Source: Lactarius indigo (Eukaryota; Basidiomycota; Agaricomycetes; Russulales; Russulaceae). Taken from it: a DNA stretch of 64,000 nt. A program made the position numbers and the translations under genes. This document shows, in pieces, positions 32,916 through 44,976 of this stretch. The first letter of the stretch is position 1. Each line of letters begins with the position of its first letter. The notes beneath the pieces were generated by a model. It did not search any database and was not told where the DNA came from. It saw only the letters and a program-made list of their open reading frames with translations. The DNA lies in contig JAFKAC010000050.1 in the NCBI GenBank assembly GCA_025766275.1, positions 1 to 64,000 of the forward strand. The letters are read 5' to 3'.

Positions 32916-33888
32916 ATAGTGGTTTGTTTGAATCAGAGATGTGTCGCTCCAAAGGAACTGAGGGTGCGCGAAGGTGCGGCACACTGGGGGACGATGAGAA
33001 CAAGACGAACTTGCCCTACAGAGCTCTAAGCCCTGAGGGAAAAGGAACTAATATTTGCTGACTTAATAGGTGTAGATACAAGAAGTTTTTACACTGTCAA
33101 ACAGAGATGTAGATCTCAATGTGTAGTGGAGGCCAGGGAGAAACCCAGCGGGGTCACAAGACAAGGGGAAGGTATACTGGCCGGAGTGCGGGAATGTCTG
33201 GTCCGCCAGTGCGGTGCGGGAAAGTAACTAGGAGATGCAAAATGACAGTTTAACCTAGCCAGCCATGAGCTATGTGTATTACTGCAAGCACGAATCGCAC
33301 TGGCATCGCCATTTGGAACTCACACGTGCAACTCGGAAGTGCAGGCAGTTTGTGTACGTATACAGGTCCTAGAAGAAGCCAGGGTTCAGGTTGGTTCGAG
33401 TGGGTGAGATCGTTGAAATTCAGCCAGATTGAAAGAAGTCAAGACACGAGTCCATGGAGAGTGGCATCAAGAAGAGGGACTCACTACAGGGCTCTTGATA
33501 GTGCCAAGAGCTGTGGTCGGAGAAGTCAGTCAATCGACATCAAATGGCCTGTTAGGTCTGTCTCAGGTCTTGGGGCCTTGAGACCGCTCCGGAGCCTTGC
33601 AAGAAACTCATCAAGGTGTAGGGGTGTAGGGAGTATAAGTATGAAGAAGTCAACCCAAGGGAAAGACGTTGACAGAGGATAACAGAGACGATAATCGATA
33701 CAGTAGGTCATGCGGTAGTAAAATGGTACGATTCCGTTCAGAGGCAGCTCACACGTTTGAGAATGGGATAGTATCAGTCCGAAGGCCAATACCAATGTGA
33801 AATCAGGCTCGAGGTCTTATATAACAAGCAAAGTACATATTAGAAGTGCTTATATGAGGAGCCAACGCGTGCTAGTAGGTGACGGCGA
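32916..33888. other. Unannotated spacer
   Basis: No gene, repeat or RNA is recognised in this stretch. Confidence 0.4.
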
Positions 33889-34622
33889 GGCTTGGTGGCG
33901 TTGGTATTGATACTGAGGTGGCTGGGGTGTCTGTATGTGTCAGGCAAGTGTAGTAAAGTACTGATCCTTGCAGCAGCACCAAGCTGTGGTATCATCCCGA
34001 ACCGCGTGCATCAACTCTACATTGGAGTCGCAATACCAAGGACGTTATATGCGGTTGACGTATGGGGAAGTCACGCCGCAAAGAACGAAACATCAAGTGA
34101 AATTGGGAAGATAAAAAGACGAAGAAACAAGCTGAACTCCGTACAAAGAGACGGCAGCCTAGCCATCACAGGCGGGCTTCGCACCTCTCCAACTGACACG
34201 CTTAACGCACATGCAGACACCATCCCGATGCAGCTCAAAATAGAAAAACATCTCTTCAGGGAAACATCCCGCATCGCAACGCTACCTCTGGAGCACCCCC
34301 TTTACAAACCCACAAGAAAAGCCACAAACAAGAACATCAAGAGACACAAGTCCCCCTTCACGACGTCATGCAAACGTTCAACATCAAGCCAAACGAATTC
34401 GAAACAATTCCGGCCATAGGAACAAACCCAGCAACGGCACACAGGAGACCATTGAGCATTGAAATAGTGAGCAACAAAGAAGCATCCAAGAAAGCTGACA
34501 AAGAAGGGAGCAAGGAAATCAAATTCTACTCAGATGGCTCGGCACATGAAGGGAAGGTCGGCGCTGCCGCCATCCTGCTCAGACCAGGCAACGACCCACA
34601 CGCACTACACTTCCACCTGGGT
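33889..34622 (+). pseudogene. LINE reverse transcriptase/RNase H remnant
   Basis: The plus-strand product near 33892-34350 has the LINE thumb signature (RTLYAVDVWGSHAAKN followed by QRDGSLAITGGLRTSPT), typical of Tad/I-type fungal LINEs. A frame change near 34370 leads to the start of an RNase H domain with its first catalytic aspartate (FYSDGSAHEGKVGAA near 34525-34570). The domain is cut at about 34622 by the minisatellite that follows, so the rest of RNase H and the 3' end are missing. This is a relic, different in sequence from the LINE at 2443-5465. Confidence 0.82.
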
Positions 34623-37425
34623 TATGTATGTCTTGTCTTGTCACTGGACCAAACCTGGACTATGTGTACTGGAAAGAGCTGGTCTGTGTGTGTGTGTATG
34701 TGGCGTCTTGGACGCCTGTGCACACATTACATCCTGACTCTCAAACATCCAGTATGTCATATATGTCATGTCTTGTCACTGGACCAAACCTGGACTATGT
34801 GTACTGGAAAGAGCTGGTCTGTGTGTATGTGCGTGGCATCCTGGACGCCCGTACACGCATCATGCTCTGACTCTCAAACATCCAGTATGTCATATATGTC
34901 ATGTCTTGTCACTGGACCAAACCTGGACTATGTGTACTGGATAGAGCTGGTCTGTGTGTATGTGCGTGGCGTCCTGGACGCCTGTACACGCATCACGCTC
35001 TGACTCTCAAACATCCAGTATGTCATATATGTCATGTCTTGTCACTGGACCAAACCTGGACTATGTGTACTGGAAAGAGCTGGTCTGTGTGTATGTGCGT
35101 GGCGTCCTGGACGCCTGTACACGCATCACGCTCTGACTCTCAAACATCCAGTATGTCATATATGTCATGTCTTGTCACTGGACCAAACCTGGACTATGCG
35201 TACTGGATAGAGCTGGTCTCTGTGTATGTGTGTGGCGTCCTGGACGCCCATACACGCATCACGTCCTCACTTTCAAACATCCAGTATGTCATATATGTCA
35301 TGTCTTGTCACTGGACCAAACCTGGACTATGTGTACTGGATAGAGCTGGTCTGTGTGTATGTGTGTGGCGTCCTGGACGCCCGTACACGCATCACACTCT
35401 GACTCTCAAACATCCAGTATGTCATATATGTCATGTCTTGTCACTGGACCAAACCTGGACTATGTGTACTGGATAGAGCTGGTCTGTGTGTGTGTGTGTA
35501 TGTGGCGTCTTGGACGCCTGTGCACACATTACATCCTGACTCTCAAACATCCAGTATGTCATATATGTCATGTCTTGTCACTGGACCAAACCTGGACTAT
35601 GTGTACTGGATAGAGCTGGTCTGTGTGTATGTGCGTGGCGTCCTGGACGCCCGTACACGCATCACGCTCTGACTCTCAAACATCCAGTATGTCATATATG
35701 TCATGTCTTGTCACTGGACCAAACCTGGACTATGCGTACTGGATAGAGCTGGTCTCTGTGTATGTGTGTGGCGTCCTGGACGCCCATACACGCATCACGT
35801 CCTCACTTTCAAACATCCAGTATGTCATATATGTCATGTCTTGTCACTGGACCAAACCTGGACTATGTGTACTGGATAGAGCTGGTCTGTGTGTATGTGT
35901 GTGGCGTCCTGGACGCCCGTACACGCATCACACTCTGACTCTCAAACATCCAGTATGTCATATATGTCATGTCTTGTCACTGGACCAAACCTGGACTATG
36001 TGTACTGGATAGAGCTGGTCTGTGTGTGTGTGTGTATGTGGCGTCTTGGACGCCTGTGCACACATTACATCCTGACTCTCAAACATCCAGTATGTCATAT
36101 ATGTCATGTCTTGTCACTGGACCAAACCTGGACTATGTGTACTGGATAGAGCTGGTCTGTGTGTATGTGCGTGGCGTCCTGGACGCCTGTACACGCATCA
36201 CGCTCTGACTCTTAAACATCCAGTATGTCATATATGTCATGTCTTGTCACTGGACCAAACCTGGACTATGCGTACTGGATAGAGCTGGTCTCTGTGTATG
36301 TGTGTGGCGTCCTGGACGCCCATACACGCATCACGTCCTCACTTTCAAACATCCAGTATGTCATATATGTCATGTCTTGTCACTGGACCAAACCTGGACT
36401 ATGTGTACTGGATAGAGCTGGTCTGTGTGTATGTGTGTGGCGTCCTGGACGCCCGTACACGCATCACACTCTGACTCTCAAACATCCAGTATGTCATATA
36501 TGTCATGTCTTGTCACTGGACCAAACCTGGACTATGTGTACTGGATAGAGCTGGTCTGTGTGTGTGTGTGTATGTGGCGTCTTGGACGCCTGTGCACACA
36601 TTACATCCTGACTCTCAAACATCCAGTATGTCATATATGTCATGTCTTGTCACTGGACCAAACCTGGACTATGTGTACTGGATAGAGCTGGTCTGTGTGT
36701 ATGTGCGTGGCGTCCTGGACGCCCGTACACGCATCACGCTCTGACTCTCAAACATCCAGTATGTCATATATGTCATGTCTTGTCACTGGACCAAACCTGG
36801 ACTATGCGTACTGGAAAGAGCTGGTCTGTGTGTGTGTGTGTATGTGGCGTCTTGGACGCCTGTGCACACATTACATCCTGACTCTCAAACATCCAGTATG
36901 TCATATATGTCATGTCTTGTCACTGGACCAAACCTGGACTATGTGTACTGGAAAGAGCTGGTCTGTGTGTATGTGCGTGGCGTCCTGGACGCCCGTACAC
37001 GCATCACGCTCTGACTCTCAAACATCCAGTATGTCATATATGTCATGTCTTGTCACTGGACCAAACCTGGACTATGTGTACTGGATAGAGCTGGTCTGTG
37101 TGTATGTGCGTGGCGTCCTGGACGCCCATACACGCATCACGCTCTGACTCTCAAACATCCAGTATGTCATATATGTCATGTCTTGTCACTGGACCAAACC
37201 TGGACTATGTGTACTGGAAAGAGCTGGTCTGTGTGTATGTGCGTGGCGTCCTGGACGCCCGTACACGCATCACGCTCTGACTCTCAAACATCCAGTATGT
37301 CATATATGTCATGTCTTGTCACTGGACCAAACCTGGACTATGTGTACTGGATAGAGCTGGTCTGTGTGTATGTGTGTGGCGTCCTGGACGCCTGTACACA
37401 CATCACGTCCTGACTCTCAAGATCC
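34623..37425 (+). repeat. 133-base minisatellite, about 21 copies
   Basis: Units are 133 bases, or 135-137 where a GT run is longer. Each contains GGCGTCCTGGACGCC, two 7-base arms around one base. A higher-order period of 536 bases (four units) is visible at 35353, 35889 and 36425. Because 133 is not a multiple of three, long open frames of up to 191 codons arise that read all phases; they are not called as genes. A last worn unit (to about 37490) resembles the units of the array right of gene K. Confidence 0.95.
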
Positions 37426-37787
37426 CTTCCCTGTGTTAAACTATGTGTCGTGCCTTGTCCAACTGGACTAACTTACACAGGCCGGAATGGGTCCATGTGT
37501 GCCCCCACAGGATAACCATAGTGGCTTACTAGACAAATCGATTACTCAGCCAGGCCAACATTGGTTTGCTTATTTCCACACACCTTGTGGCAGATCAAGT
37601 AGAACGTACCGATGAGCTCACACATCCCGCATATGACTCTATAACTACCTAGGTACTCTAACATATTTTGCAAATTTATGTCAAGTAAACTACGTTCTAT
37701 CTAACCCATCTTGGCAATGACCCTCCTGGTCACGGCCTATACCTAAAAAGCACTGTGAAAAAAACAACTGCCCACATACCCCCATGG

Positions 37788-37796
37788 TTTATAAAG
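37788..37796 (+). promoter_or_regulatory. TATA box of gene K
   Basis: TTTATAAAG lies about 100 bases before the start codon of gene K, at a typical distance for a fungal promoter. Confidence 0.55.
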
Positions 37797-37894
37797 TCTT
37801 TGACAGTCAGCGACCTCATTGCATCTTCTTTCCCCCCATTTGAGCACCTCTCAGGTTTCCCTCAGGCATTCCTCCTTCGTAATCTATTCGAAAA

Positions 37895-40704
37895 ATGGCC
37901 TTCCCACACAACACATTGCCCACCGAGCAGTTCACCCTCGAAGAGTTCACCATCTTGATGGAAGATGCTGCATCACGCGAGCCAATGGAATACATTAACA
38001 CTGCTCTCTGTGGTCGATTCCTCATTGATCAAGTACCACACCGTGCCTCCATCAATGCTAGACAAGGGCTCCATCCCCCAGCTATACCACGTTTCACAAG
38101 AGACTTTGATTCTGCCATTGGGGTTACTCGCAACTTGCCTTACACGAGTCCATTCAATGTTTTTCCAGTTGCAAGTTTTAGGGACACCCTTACGAAACCA
38201 AACCATGTCAAAGGTCCAATTTTTTTACCAGATGTGAGTACTGTATATCCTTGGTAACGTAGTTGTACTTTGTCCTTACACCATCGATTCTCAGGGAAAG
38301 GTGACCTATGCCCCCCTCGAGAAAATCCCTAATTGCGCCTTCGGTACTGTCGGGAGTAGGCATCTCACAAGGATATTCTTCCCAAGTCTGTACAGTGCAT
38401 CTGTGATGCCATGCCTGCGCCAGGAGCAACTCGCAAAACTCTATGATGACTGCATCTGGCCTGCAGTCATGGAGGTCATACCAACCCAGGCGAGCCATTG
38501 GCCTGTCAACTATCACAGTGCCATGGTACAATCACAGGATACTGCTGGCCATCGACACCTTGGCTCTTTGGCGGTCCCTCCTATCTTCCTTGTAGAGTTT
38601 TGTACGGCTCTGACAAATCGTCTGGACGACATCCCCGAATTTGAGATGGCATATTTCGGACATGAACTTAGAGGGCTCAAAGGTGGTACTGCTCATGATG
38701 ACGAAGGAACACTTCCTGAAGAAGCCTTCAATACATTCTTTGAGCATGTGGATACAGCACGTATTGACCAAGATAACTGGCTTGTCGACGTTGGACTGGA
38801 GGTCTATGATCCGGGAATGGTCGTTCAATGGTCAAGACACTGCCACCCAGCAATTCTCAGGTACCTGATGCCTTTGTTGAGCGATGCAGAGATAGCGGCA
38901 TTGCAGAGACGAAAGACGTTCCATCTCGACAATGTCTCCCAACTGGATGACTTTGCGGGCTTCCATTGCGAACCTGGCCCATTCGGGGGGAGGAATGACA
39001 TCAACTACATCAATGTCTACACCACAGACAAATGCCCAACATATCAGCTCCACCAAGGTATCTGGAGGCGCCGGAGGTGCAAGGAGCTCTTCCCAAAGAT
39101 GCTCGAGAAGCTGGTAGACCAGCTCGAAAAAATGTCGGAGACATACAAGGCTTGTGCTGGTAGCATGGGCCAGAAACCCCAAGAAGGTTGCGCTCGTCTC
39201 GAAATTCGCGTCCCATTGGTACTCGCCCAAGATGCTCTTAGAAGTGCACCTGAGGACATTATCGCAGGGTGGACTTACACATTGTTGCCAATTATGTGGT
39301 GGTGAGATCTTCCGTCAATTTATGCATGGTCATCCTCATATGATATCTAGGCACTTCAAATATTTTCGCATGGGTGCAATATATACTGCACTGGGTATGT
39401 TGATGGAGACACCAGTCCGATACAGACCGATGCGCTCGTCACTCACCCTTGGTGCCATCCTCATCTACATGTTGAATGCCATCAACTACCGTCCAGCAGA
39501 AGGGCGAGCGGAGACAGAGCTCACACGAACTTGTTGCTGGAACCTCTACGAAACAGAGCCTCATGAGGATTCTGACCCGGTGCCCATTATGCTGGCCCAT
39601 GGTCTCTATTTCATCTCAGGCATCACACTACAGCAAGGAGTTGCTCTGCAAATGGGAGGAGGTGACAGTATTGCCATGGATTCCATTTGCTGGCTGTATG
39701 GCATCACCGATGAGCAAGACTTCAACATCAGATTCAATGTCAAGTCCTGGCATGGTAATTCACAGGAGAGGAACAAAAACCGCATTCAAAACCGTCGGAA
39801 GCATCCTGTAGACATACGGCATGTCGTGGCTGATGAAGAGTTGAAAGCTCGAGATAGGACCCTCAGTGATCAAGGCATTGCCATGATGCCCCTGCCTCAA
39901 GAGGCCGGTCCTGATATTGCCCCTCTGGATGTAGATCAGACGGATGAAGGTCAGGGTGGCTCAGAAAGCATCGACGATATCATCGCACGGATCTGGAGGC
40001 AGTTCCCTTACGATCTCCTCGAAAATGCACCCAATCGCAGGTCCAACCGTGAATCAAGCCATCTACTCATGACAAATGAAGAGCGGAAAGAAGCAACCAC
40101 CAAGATTTTCAAGAACACCGACCTTCGGAGGCTGTTCTCTCAAGTGGTAGTCAAGGTCGTGAGTCCCAAGGACTGGGAGAACCTCCAGTTTAGAAGGTTT
40201 TTCCCATCAAAGGGATTTGTGCCCCCAACACGCTTCCAAAACTTCCCGTATATGCTATACTTTCAATTGTGGAACACTCTGATGGAGAGGTTGACTGAGG
40301 ATGATTCCAAAATTGTCCGCAGATCGATTTGGAAAGAATTCAGGACCTTTCAATGGCTCCCATTGACAGACACAGATCGAGTATGGAACACAAAGAAGGT
40401 GACGGGACCGCAATGGACACACCTCCCATTTGATGACAACAAACCTGTGGTACGAATCGCACTCAATCAGACCCTAGTGCAGGATGCCAATCGGGTTTGG
40501 TTGTTTGGGAACAACTCCAAGGACAACTCTGATGAGTGTGTAGCAAATTCTGATGAATTTGTGGCACATTCCGATGACTCTGACTGGGGATCGGATTCGG
40601 ACATAGAAATTGTGGAAGAGAACCAAGAACATGTGAGTGCTGATGATGAGGGGGGATCAGATATGGAAATAGAAATCGTAGAAGAGTATCATGCACATGC
40701 ATAA
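37895..40704 (+). CDS. Gene K: intact three-exon gene, unknown protein with C2H2-like motif
   Basis: I do not recognise the family. The exons are 37895-38233, 38295-39218 and 39268-40704, joined by GT-AG introns of 61 and 49 bases, both phase 0, giving 899 residues without any internal stop. The start is an ATG in good context (AAAAATGGCC) after a TATA box. At the head of exon 3 (about residues 427-450) there is a C-x2-C-x13-H-x4-H arrangement (CQLCGG...HMISRH), like a C2H2 or BED-type zinc finger. It spans the region directly after the second splice, which supports that splice. The C-terminus, from about residue 830, is very acidic (DDSDWGSDSDIEIVEE). No signal peptide or membrane helix is seen. 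It is the only clearly undamaged host-style gene in the window. It lies between two related minisatellites in inverted orientation, which suggests it moves or is amplified with them, or is a transposon-derived protein. Function unknown. Confidence 0.8.
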
Positions 40705-40779
40705 AATTATATCCATCACTGTGTCACCTTCAAATTTGACCCTTTCTCTCAGCTCGCTAGTCACACACATTTGCAGTGG

Positions 40780-42630
40780 CACGCTCAACACGGAGCTCCA
40801 AGCTTGTCTCCTTTGTAAACTCGTGATCTGCTTGACCTCAAGAGTCAAGACGTGAGACTTAAGTGTGCACAGGTGTCCAGGATGCCGCTCACACATGCCA
40901 GCTCTTTTAGACCCACATAGTAGTCCTGTTGAACAAGATACAACACATGACACACTGGAAGGAAGAGACTTCGGCGGTCAGGATGTGGAGTGTGCATAGG
41001 CGTCCAGGACGCCACTCACACACACTGGCTTTTCCAGACCATGCAGTCCAGTTGGACAAGATAAAACACACATAATAGACTAAAAGGAAAGGATTTGAGA
41101 ATTAAGACGTGAAGTGTGCTCAGGCGTCCAGGACACCACCCTCACATACAGGCTCTTTCCGGTCCATGCAGTCCAGTTGGACAAGACACGACACGCGTGA
41201 CACATTCATAGAATAGAACTTTGAAAATCAGGACATGATGTATGCACAAGCATCCAGGACACCATGCATACACACCGGTGATGCATGTTATATCTTGTCC
41301 AATAGGACTTCACGGTCAGAAAGAGCCAAGCGTGTGTGGGTGGCGTCCTGGATTCCTGTGCACACTTCATGTCTCAACCGTCAAGGTTCTTCCTTGACTG
41401 TGCTATGCATGTCATATATTATCCAACAGGACTGTGTGGCCTAGAATAGAGCCAGTGTGTGTGAGTGGCATCCTGGACGCCAGTGCACACATCACATCCC
41501 GACTCTCGAAGTCTCTTCCTTGAGTGCATTATGTGTGTCATATCTCATCCAACTGGACTGTGCAGTCCAGAAAGAGCCTGTGTGTGTGGGGGGCGTCCTG
41601 GACGCCTGTACACACTTCATGTCCTAACTCTCGGGGTTTCTTCCTTCCAGTGTGTCATGCATGTCATATCTTGTCCAACAGGACCATGTGACTTTGAAAG
41701 AGTCAGTGTGTGTGAGTGGCGTCCTGGACGCCAGTGCACACATCACATCTTGACTCTCGAAGTCTCTTCCTTGAGTGCATTATGTGTGTCATATCTCATC
41801 CAACTGGACTGTGTAGTCCAGAAAGAGCCTGTGTGTGTGGGGGGCGTCCTGGACGCCTGTACACACTTCATGTCCTAACTCTCGGGGTTTCTTCCTTCCA
41901 GTGTGTCATGCATGTCATATCTTGTCCAACAGGACCATGTGACTTTGAAAGAGTCAGTGTGTGTGAGTGGCGTCCTGGACGCCAGTGCACACATCACATC
42001 TCGACTCTCGAAGTCTCTTCCTTGAGTGCATTATGTGTGTCATATCTCATCCAACTGGACTGTGTAGTCCAGAAAGAGCCTGTGTGTGTGGGGGGCGTCC
42101 TGGACGCCTGTACACACTTCATGTCCTAACTCTCAGGGTTTCTTCCTTCCAGTGTGTCATGCATGTCATATCTTGTCCAACAGGACCATGTGACTTTGAA
42201 AGAGTCAGCGTGTGTGAGTGGCGTCCTGGACGCCTGTACACACTTCATGTCCTAACTCTTGGGGTTTCTTCCTTCCAATGTGTCATGCATGTCATATCTT
42301 GTCCAACAGGACCATGTGAGTTTGAAAGAGTTAGCGTGTGTGAGTGGCGTCCTGGACGCCAGTGCACACATCACATCCCGACTCTCGAAGTCTCTTCCTT
42401 GAGTGCAATATGTGTGCCATATCTTGTCCAACTAAACTGTGTGGTCCAGAAAGAGCCTGTGTGTGGGGGGGGCGTCCTGGACGCCTGTGCACACTTCACT
42501 CCCTGACTGTCAAGTCTCTTTCTTCCAGTGTGTCATGCGTGCCATTTCTTGCCCAACAGGACTGCAAAGGTCCAAAAGGGCCAGTATGTGTATGTGTGTG
42601 GCATCTTGGATGCTTGTGCACACTCAGTAA
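40780..42630. repeat. 125-base minisatellite with polarity switch
   Basis: Units of about 125 bases, with a two-unit period of 251 bases at 41465, 41716 and 41967, carry the same GGCGTCCTGGACGCC core and a related backbone (GTCATATCTTGTCCAAC, then AAAGAG) as the 133-base array to the left. From about 40850 to 41235 the units are in reverse orientation; from about 41280 on they are forward. Gene K therefore has arrays pointing at each other on its two sides. Confidence 0.9.
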
Positions 42631-44544
42631 AAAAGGAAAAACCAGAATTAGTCATTGGCAGTCCAGAGTTGTCAGCCATGGGTCGCTGTGAGTCTAGTTC
42701 AGGTCAAGCGGCAATCAAAAATTTTGCAAAGTCTGGCCAAGTCAGATGAAAGTCATTTCATAGTCAGATCTAGTCAGACCTAGAGTCACAGAAAACTGGC
42801 GAAAACTGGCAATAGTTAGGGTGAAAGATTGTCTTTTTTCTTACATAATGAAACTTGCCTTACTGTAATCCGATATTTCGATCATCTGCACAACTCGAAG
42901 CTACAATGTCTATTGAATACGACTAATCCTGACAACACCAATGGAAACAAAACAAAACAAAACAAACAAAACAAGGCAACAACAAGGCGGATGGTACTGG
43001 AGGCGATGGCTGGGGGAACATGGGCAGCCCACTGGCAGACATAGCATGAGTCTTTCCCTTTACCCTAGATACTGCTAGCTCGCTCATCTATTCCTTCTCT
43101 TATCTCTCTGGGGCAGAATCCTCTTATGCAAACCATATCGGCGTTGGTATCTGCATTCCTGGGGGCTGCATCGTCATAGCATCGATATTGGTCTCTGCGT
43201 CAGCCTCACCCAGGCCATTCCTATCACCGACCGTTCTTCCAACCATTCCCTCTCCTTCCCTCGAATCCCTTCAAGCACCGTCTCCAACAACACTCTCAAG
43301 ACCGGTTTGTTCTCACCAAGCGTGCTGAATGAGGCTCACTCTAAGTCGCAGGAGTAATTCGCGTTGTTGCTTCTCATCTGGCTGAGGAACCCATGCAATC
43401 ATCGTACTGGTCCCATGCTCGTCACGACACCCCATGTCAGTTCCCCAGAGACTTTCCCACAACCATCAGTAATCATTAATCATCATTGATCCTGGATTCT
43501 TTCTTTCTCTACCCATCAGACGACATCTCCACTGTCAACTCTCCTTCTGACATAGGGACTGTTCCAACAGTCTCTCCCAGCACGAGCAGAGTGAGCACCG
43601 GGAACATTCCGCTACTGGCATCTTTGTCAAGCCCCTCTCTCCTGGCCAGTGAGTTACTGTCTGAGAGGCCGATAGTTGAACCGCTGTGGCCAATATCTAC
43701 AACAAGATCCATTAGTTCTGTTCTGCCATCATTTCCTGGTCCTTCTCCCATTGGCCCTCCGGGGTTGTTGCCGACTATATCGCTATTAACATTAATTACT
43801 GAGCCTATGCCAAGCAGCATTTCATCACGCCGTCCTGTGAGTCCTCAAGCCTCCTCGAGCCCCTCAACCCTATGTATCTGCCCACACAACTAAAAATCCA
43901 TGCAGTGACATGCGCAAAGGCCATCCCTGGAAAACCTTCTGACTTTCCTAATTGTGAGAACAGGATGGTGGACTTACCGATCAAGAAATGCAGCTGTCAC
44001 CAATTACACTGAAGGAGTTGCTGCGGAGGCGACGCAGGCAGCTAACTTCCTTTCCTTACTGAGAGCTTCGTATTTCTGGTGTGATGTCTGGGTCAGCGTG
44101 TTTTTGGTATCTCATAAGACACATGTACCTTTCTTGTCCCAGAGTCAACACTGTCCCACACAGCTTTGAAGCTGGACTTTGTCACGGAATGGTCTTTAAG
44201 GTAGTCGCACACAAAAAGATTCCTAGCAGAAGGGAAATGTCAGAGAGAGGGTAAATGGAAAAAATGATCTCATACCGTGCTGTTAGGAGGTTGGGATCTG
44301 CAATCATGAGCTTTTTGGACTTCGAACCTTTCGAGGTAGGCATTGCAGCTGAAGACAACACAGCATCCAGCTCCTTGGCAGGGACTTGAAACAACGGTTT
44401 GGGGATCAAAATGCCAGCCCTTTAAATTGTAGTCAGCCATCATTCAATTGAGAACAGAAGTAGGCACGTACAATGGGTTCACCTGTGAGAAATACAATAA
44501 ATCAGTCAGTATATGCTAGCTTCGGATGAGAGAATAACTTACAC
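42631..44544. other. Unannotated spacer
   Basis: Holds an AAAAC microsatellite at about 42948-42975. An open frame at 43486-43893 is rich in Ser and Pro and has no recognisable domain, so I leave it uncalled. 44182-44409 on the minus strand gives a short ordinary-looking peptide (TSKGSKSKKLMIAD) that may be an exon fragment next to the LTR insertion. Confidence 0.4.
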
Positions 44545-44940
44545 TGTCACGGTTCAGTCGGACTGTCTGTGACTTATCGGGTTCAGTTGTAGCCCAAAGG
44601 CAATGGGAAAGCAGAGTCGAGGGTCACAGGTTAAGTGACCAGAGGGAGGGAGAACTTGGCAGGTGAGTGAGAGGGGAATCTGAAGGTTTAAACAAGTAGA
44701 CTGTATTCAAGGAGTCAAGGACTAAGAGTAGACAAAGTATTGTACTACTCAGACTACTGGTCTTTATACTCTTACAAACTGGTGATTTTTGGAACTCTTT
44801 TCTGTGGTTACAAAGACTTGGAAATGAGCTGGCATACAAGAGACGTGGCATGGGTACTGGGCTGGCAGAAGACTCAGATGCACTGGCAGGGTGACGTGTC
44901 ACATGTCGTGATGTGATCGCGATGTCACGAGATCGTGACA
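44545..44940 (-). repeat. 3' LTR of the BTB retroelement
   Basis: 396 bases, TGTCACGGTTCAG to ATCGTGACA, with inverted ends TGTCACG/CGTGACA. The last 50 bases are dense in GTGAC/GTCAC words. It has about 29 extra bases near its start compared with the right copy. Confidence 0.85.
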
Positions 44941-44976
44941 TAGCCCCCTCTCTCGGTTCATTCGTCCGTGAATGAT

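Noticed and set aside
34901..37147. A family of cysteine/tryptophan-rich secreted proteins
   Set aside because: The open frames come from a 133-base tandem repeat without stops in some phases. The unit length is not a multiple of three and the frames restart with the 536-base block.
41465..42506. Repeat proteins of 137-179 residues
   Set aside because: Same reason: they are translations of the 125-base minisatellite and repeat at the 251-base period.
43486..43893. Ser/Pro-rich 135-residue protein
   Set aside because: No domain, no supporting splice or promoter signal, and the reverse strand is open as well.
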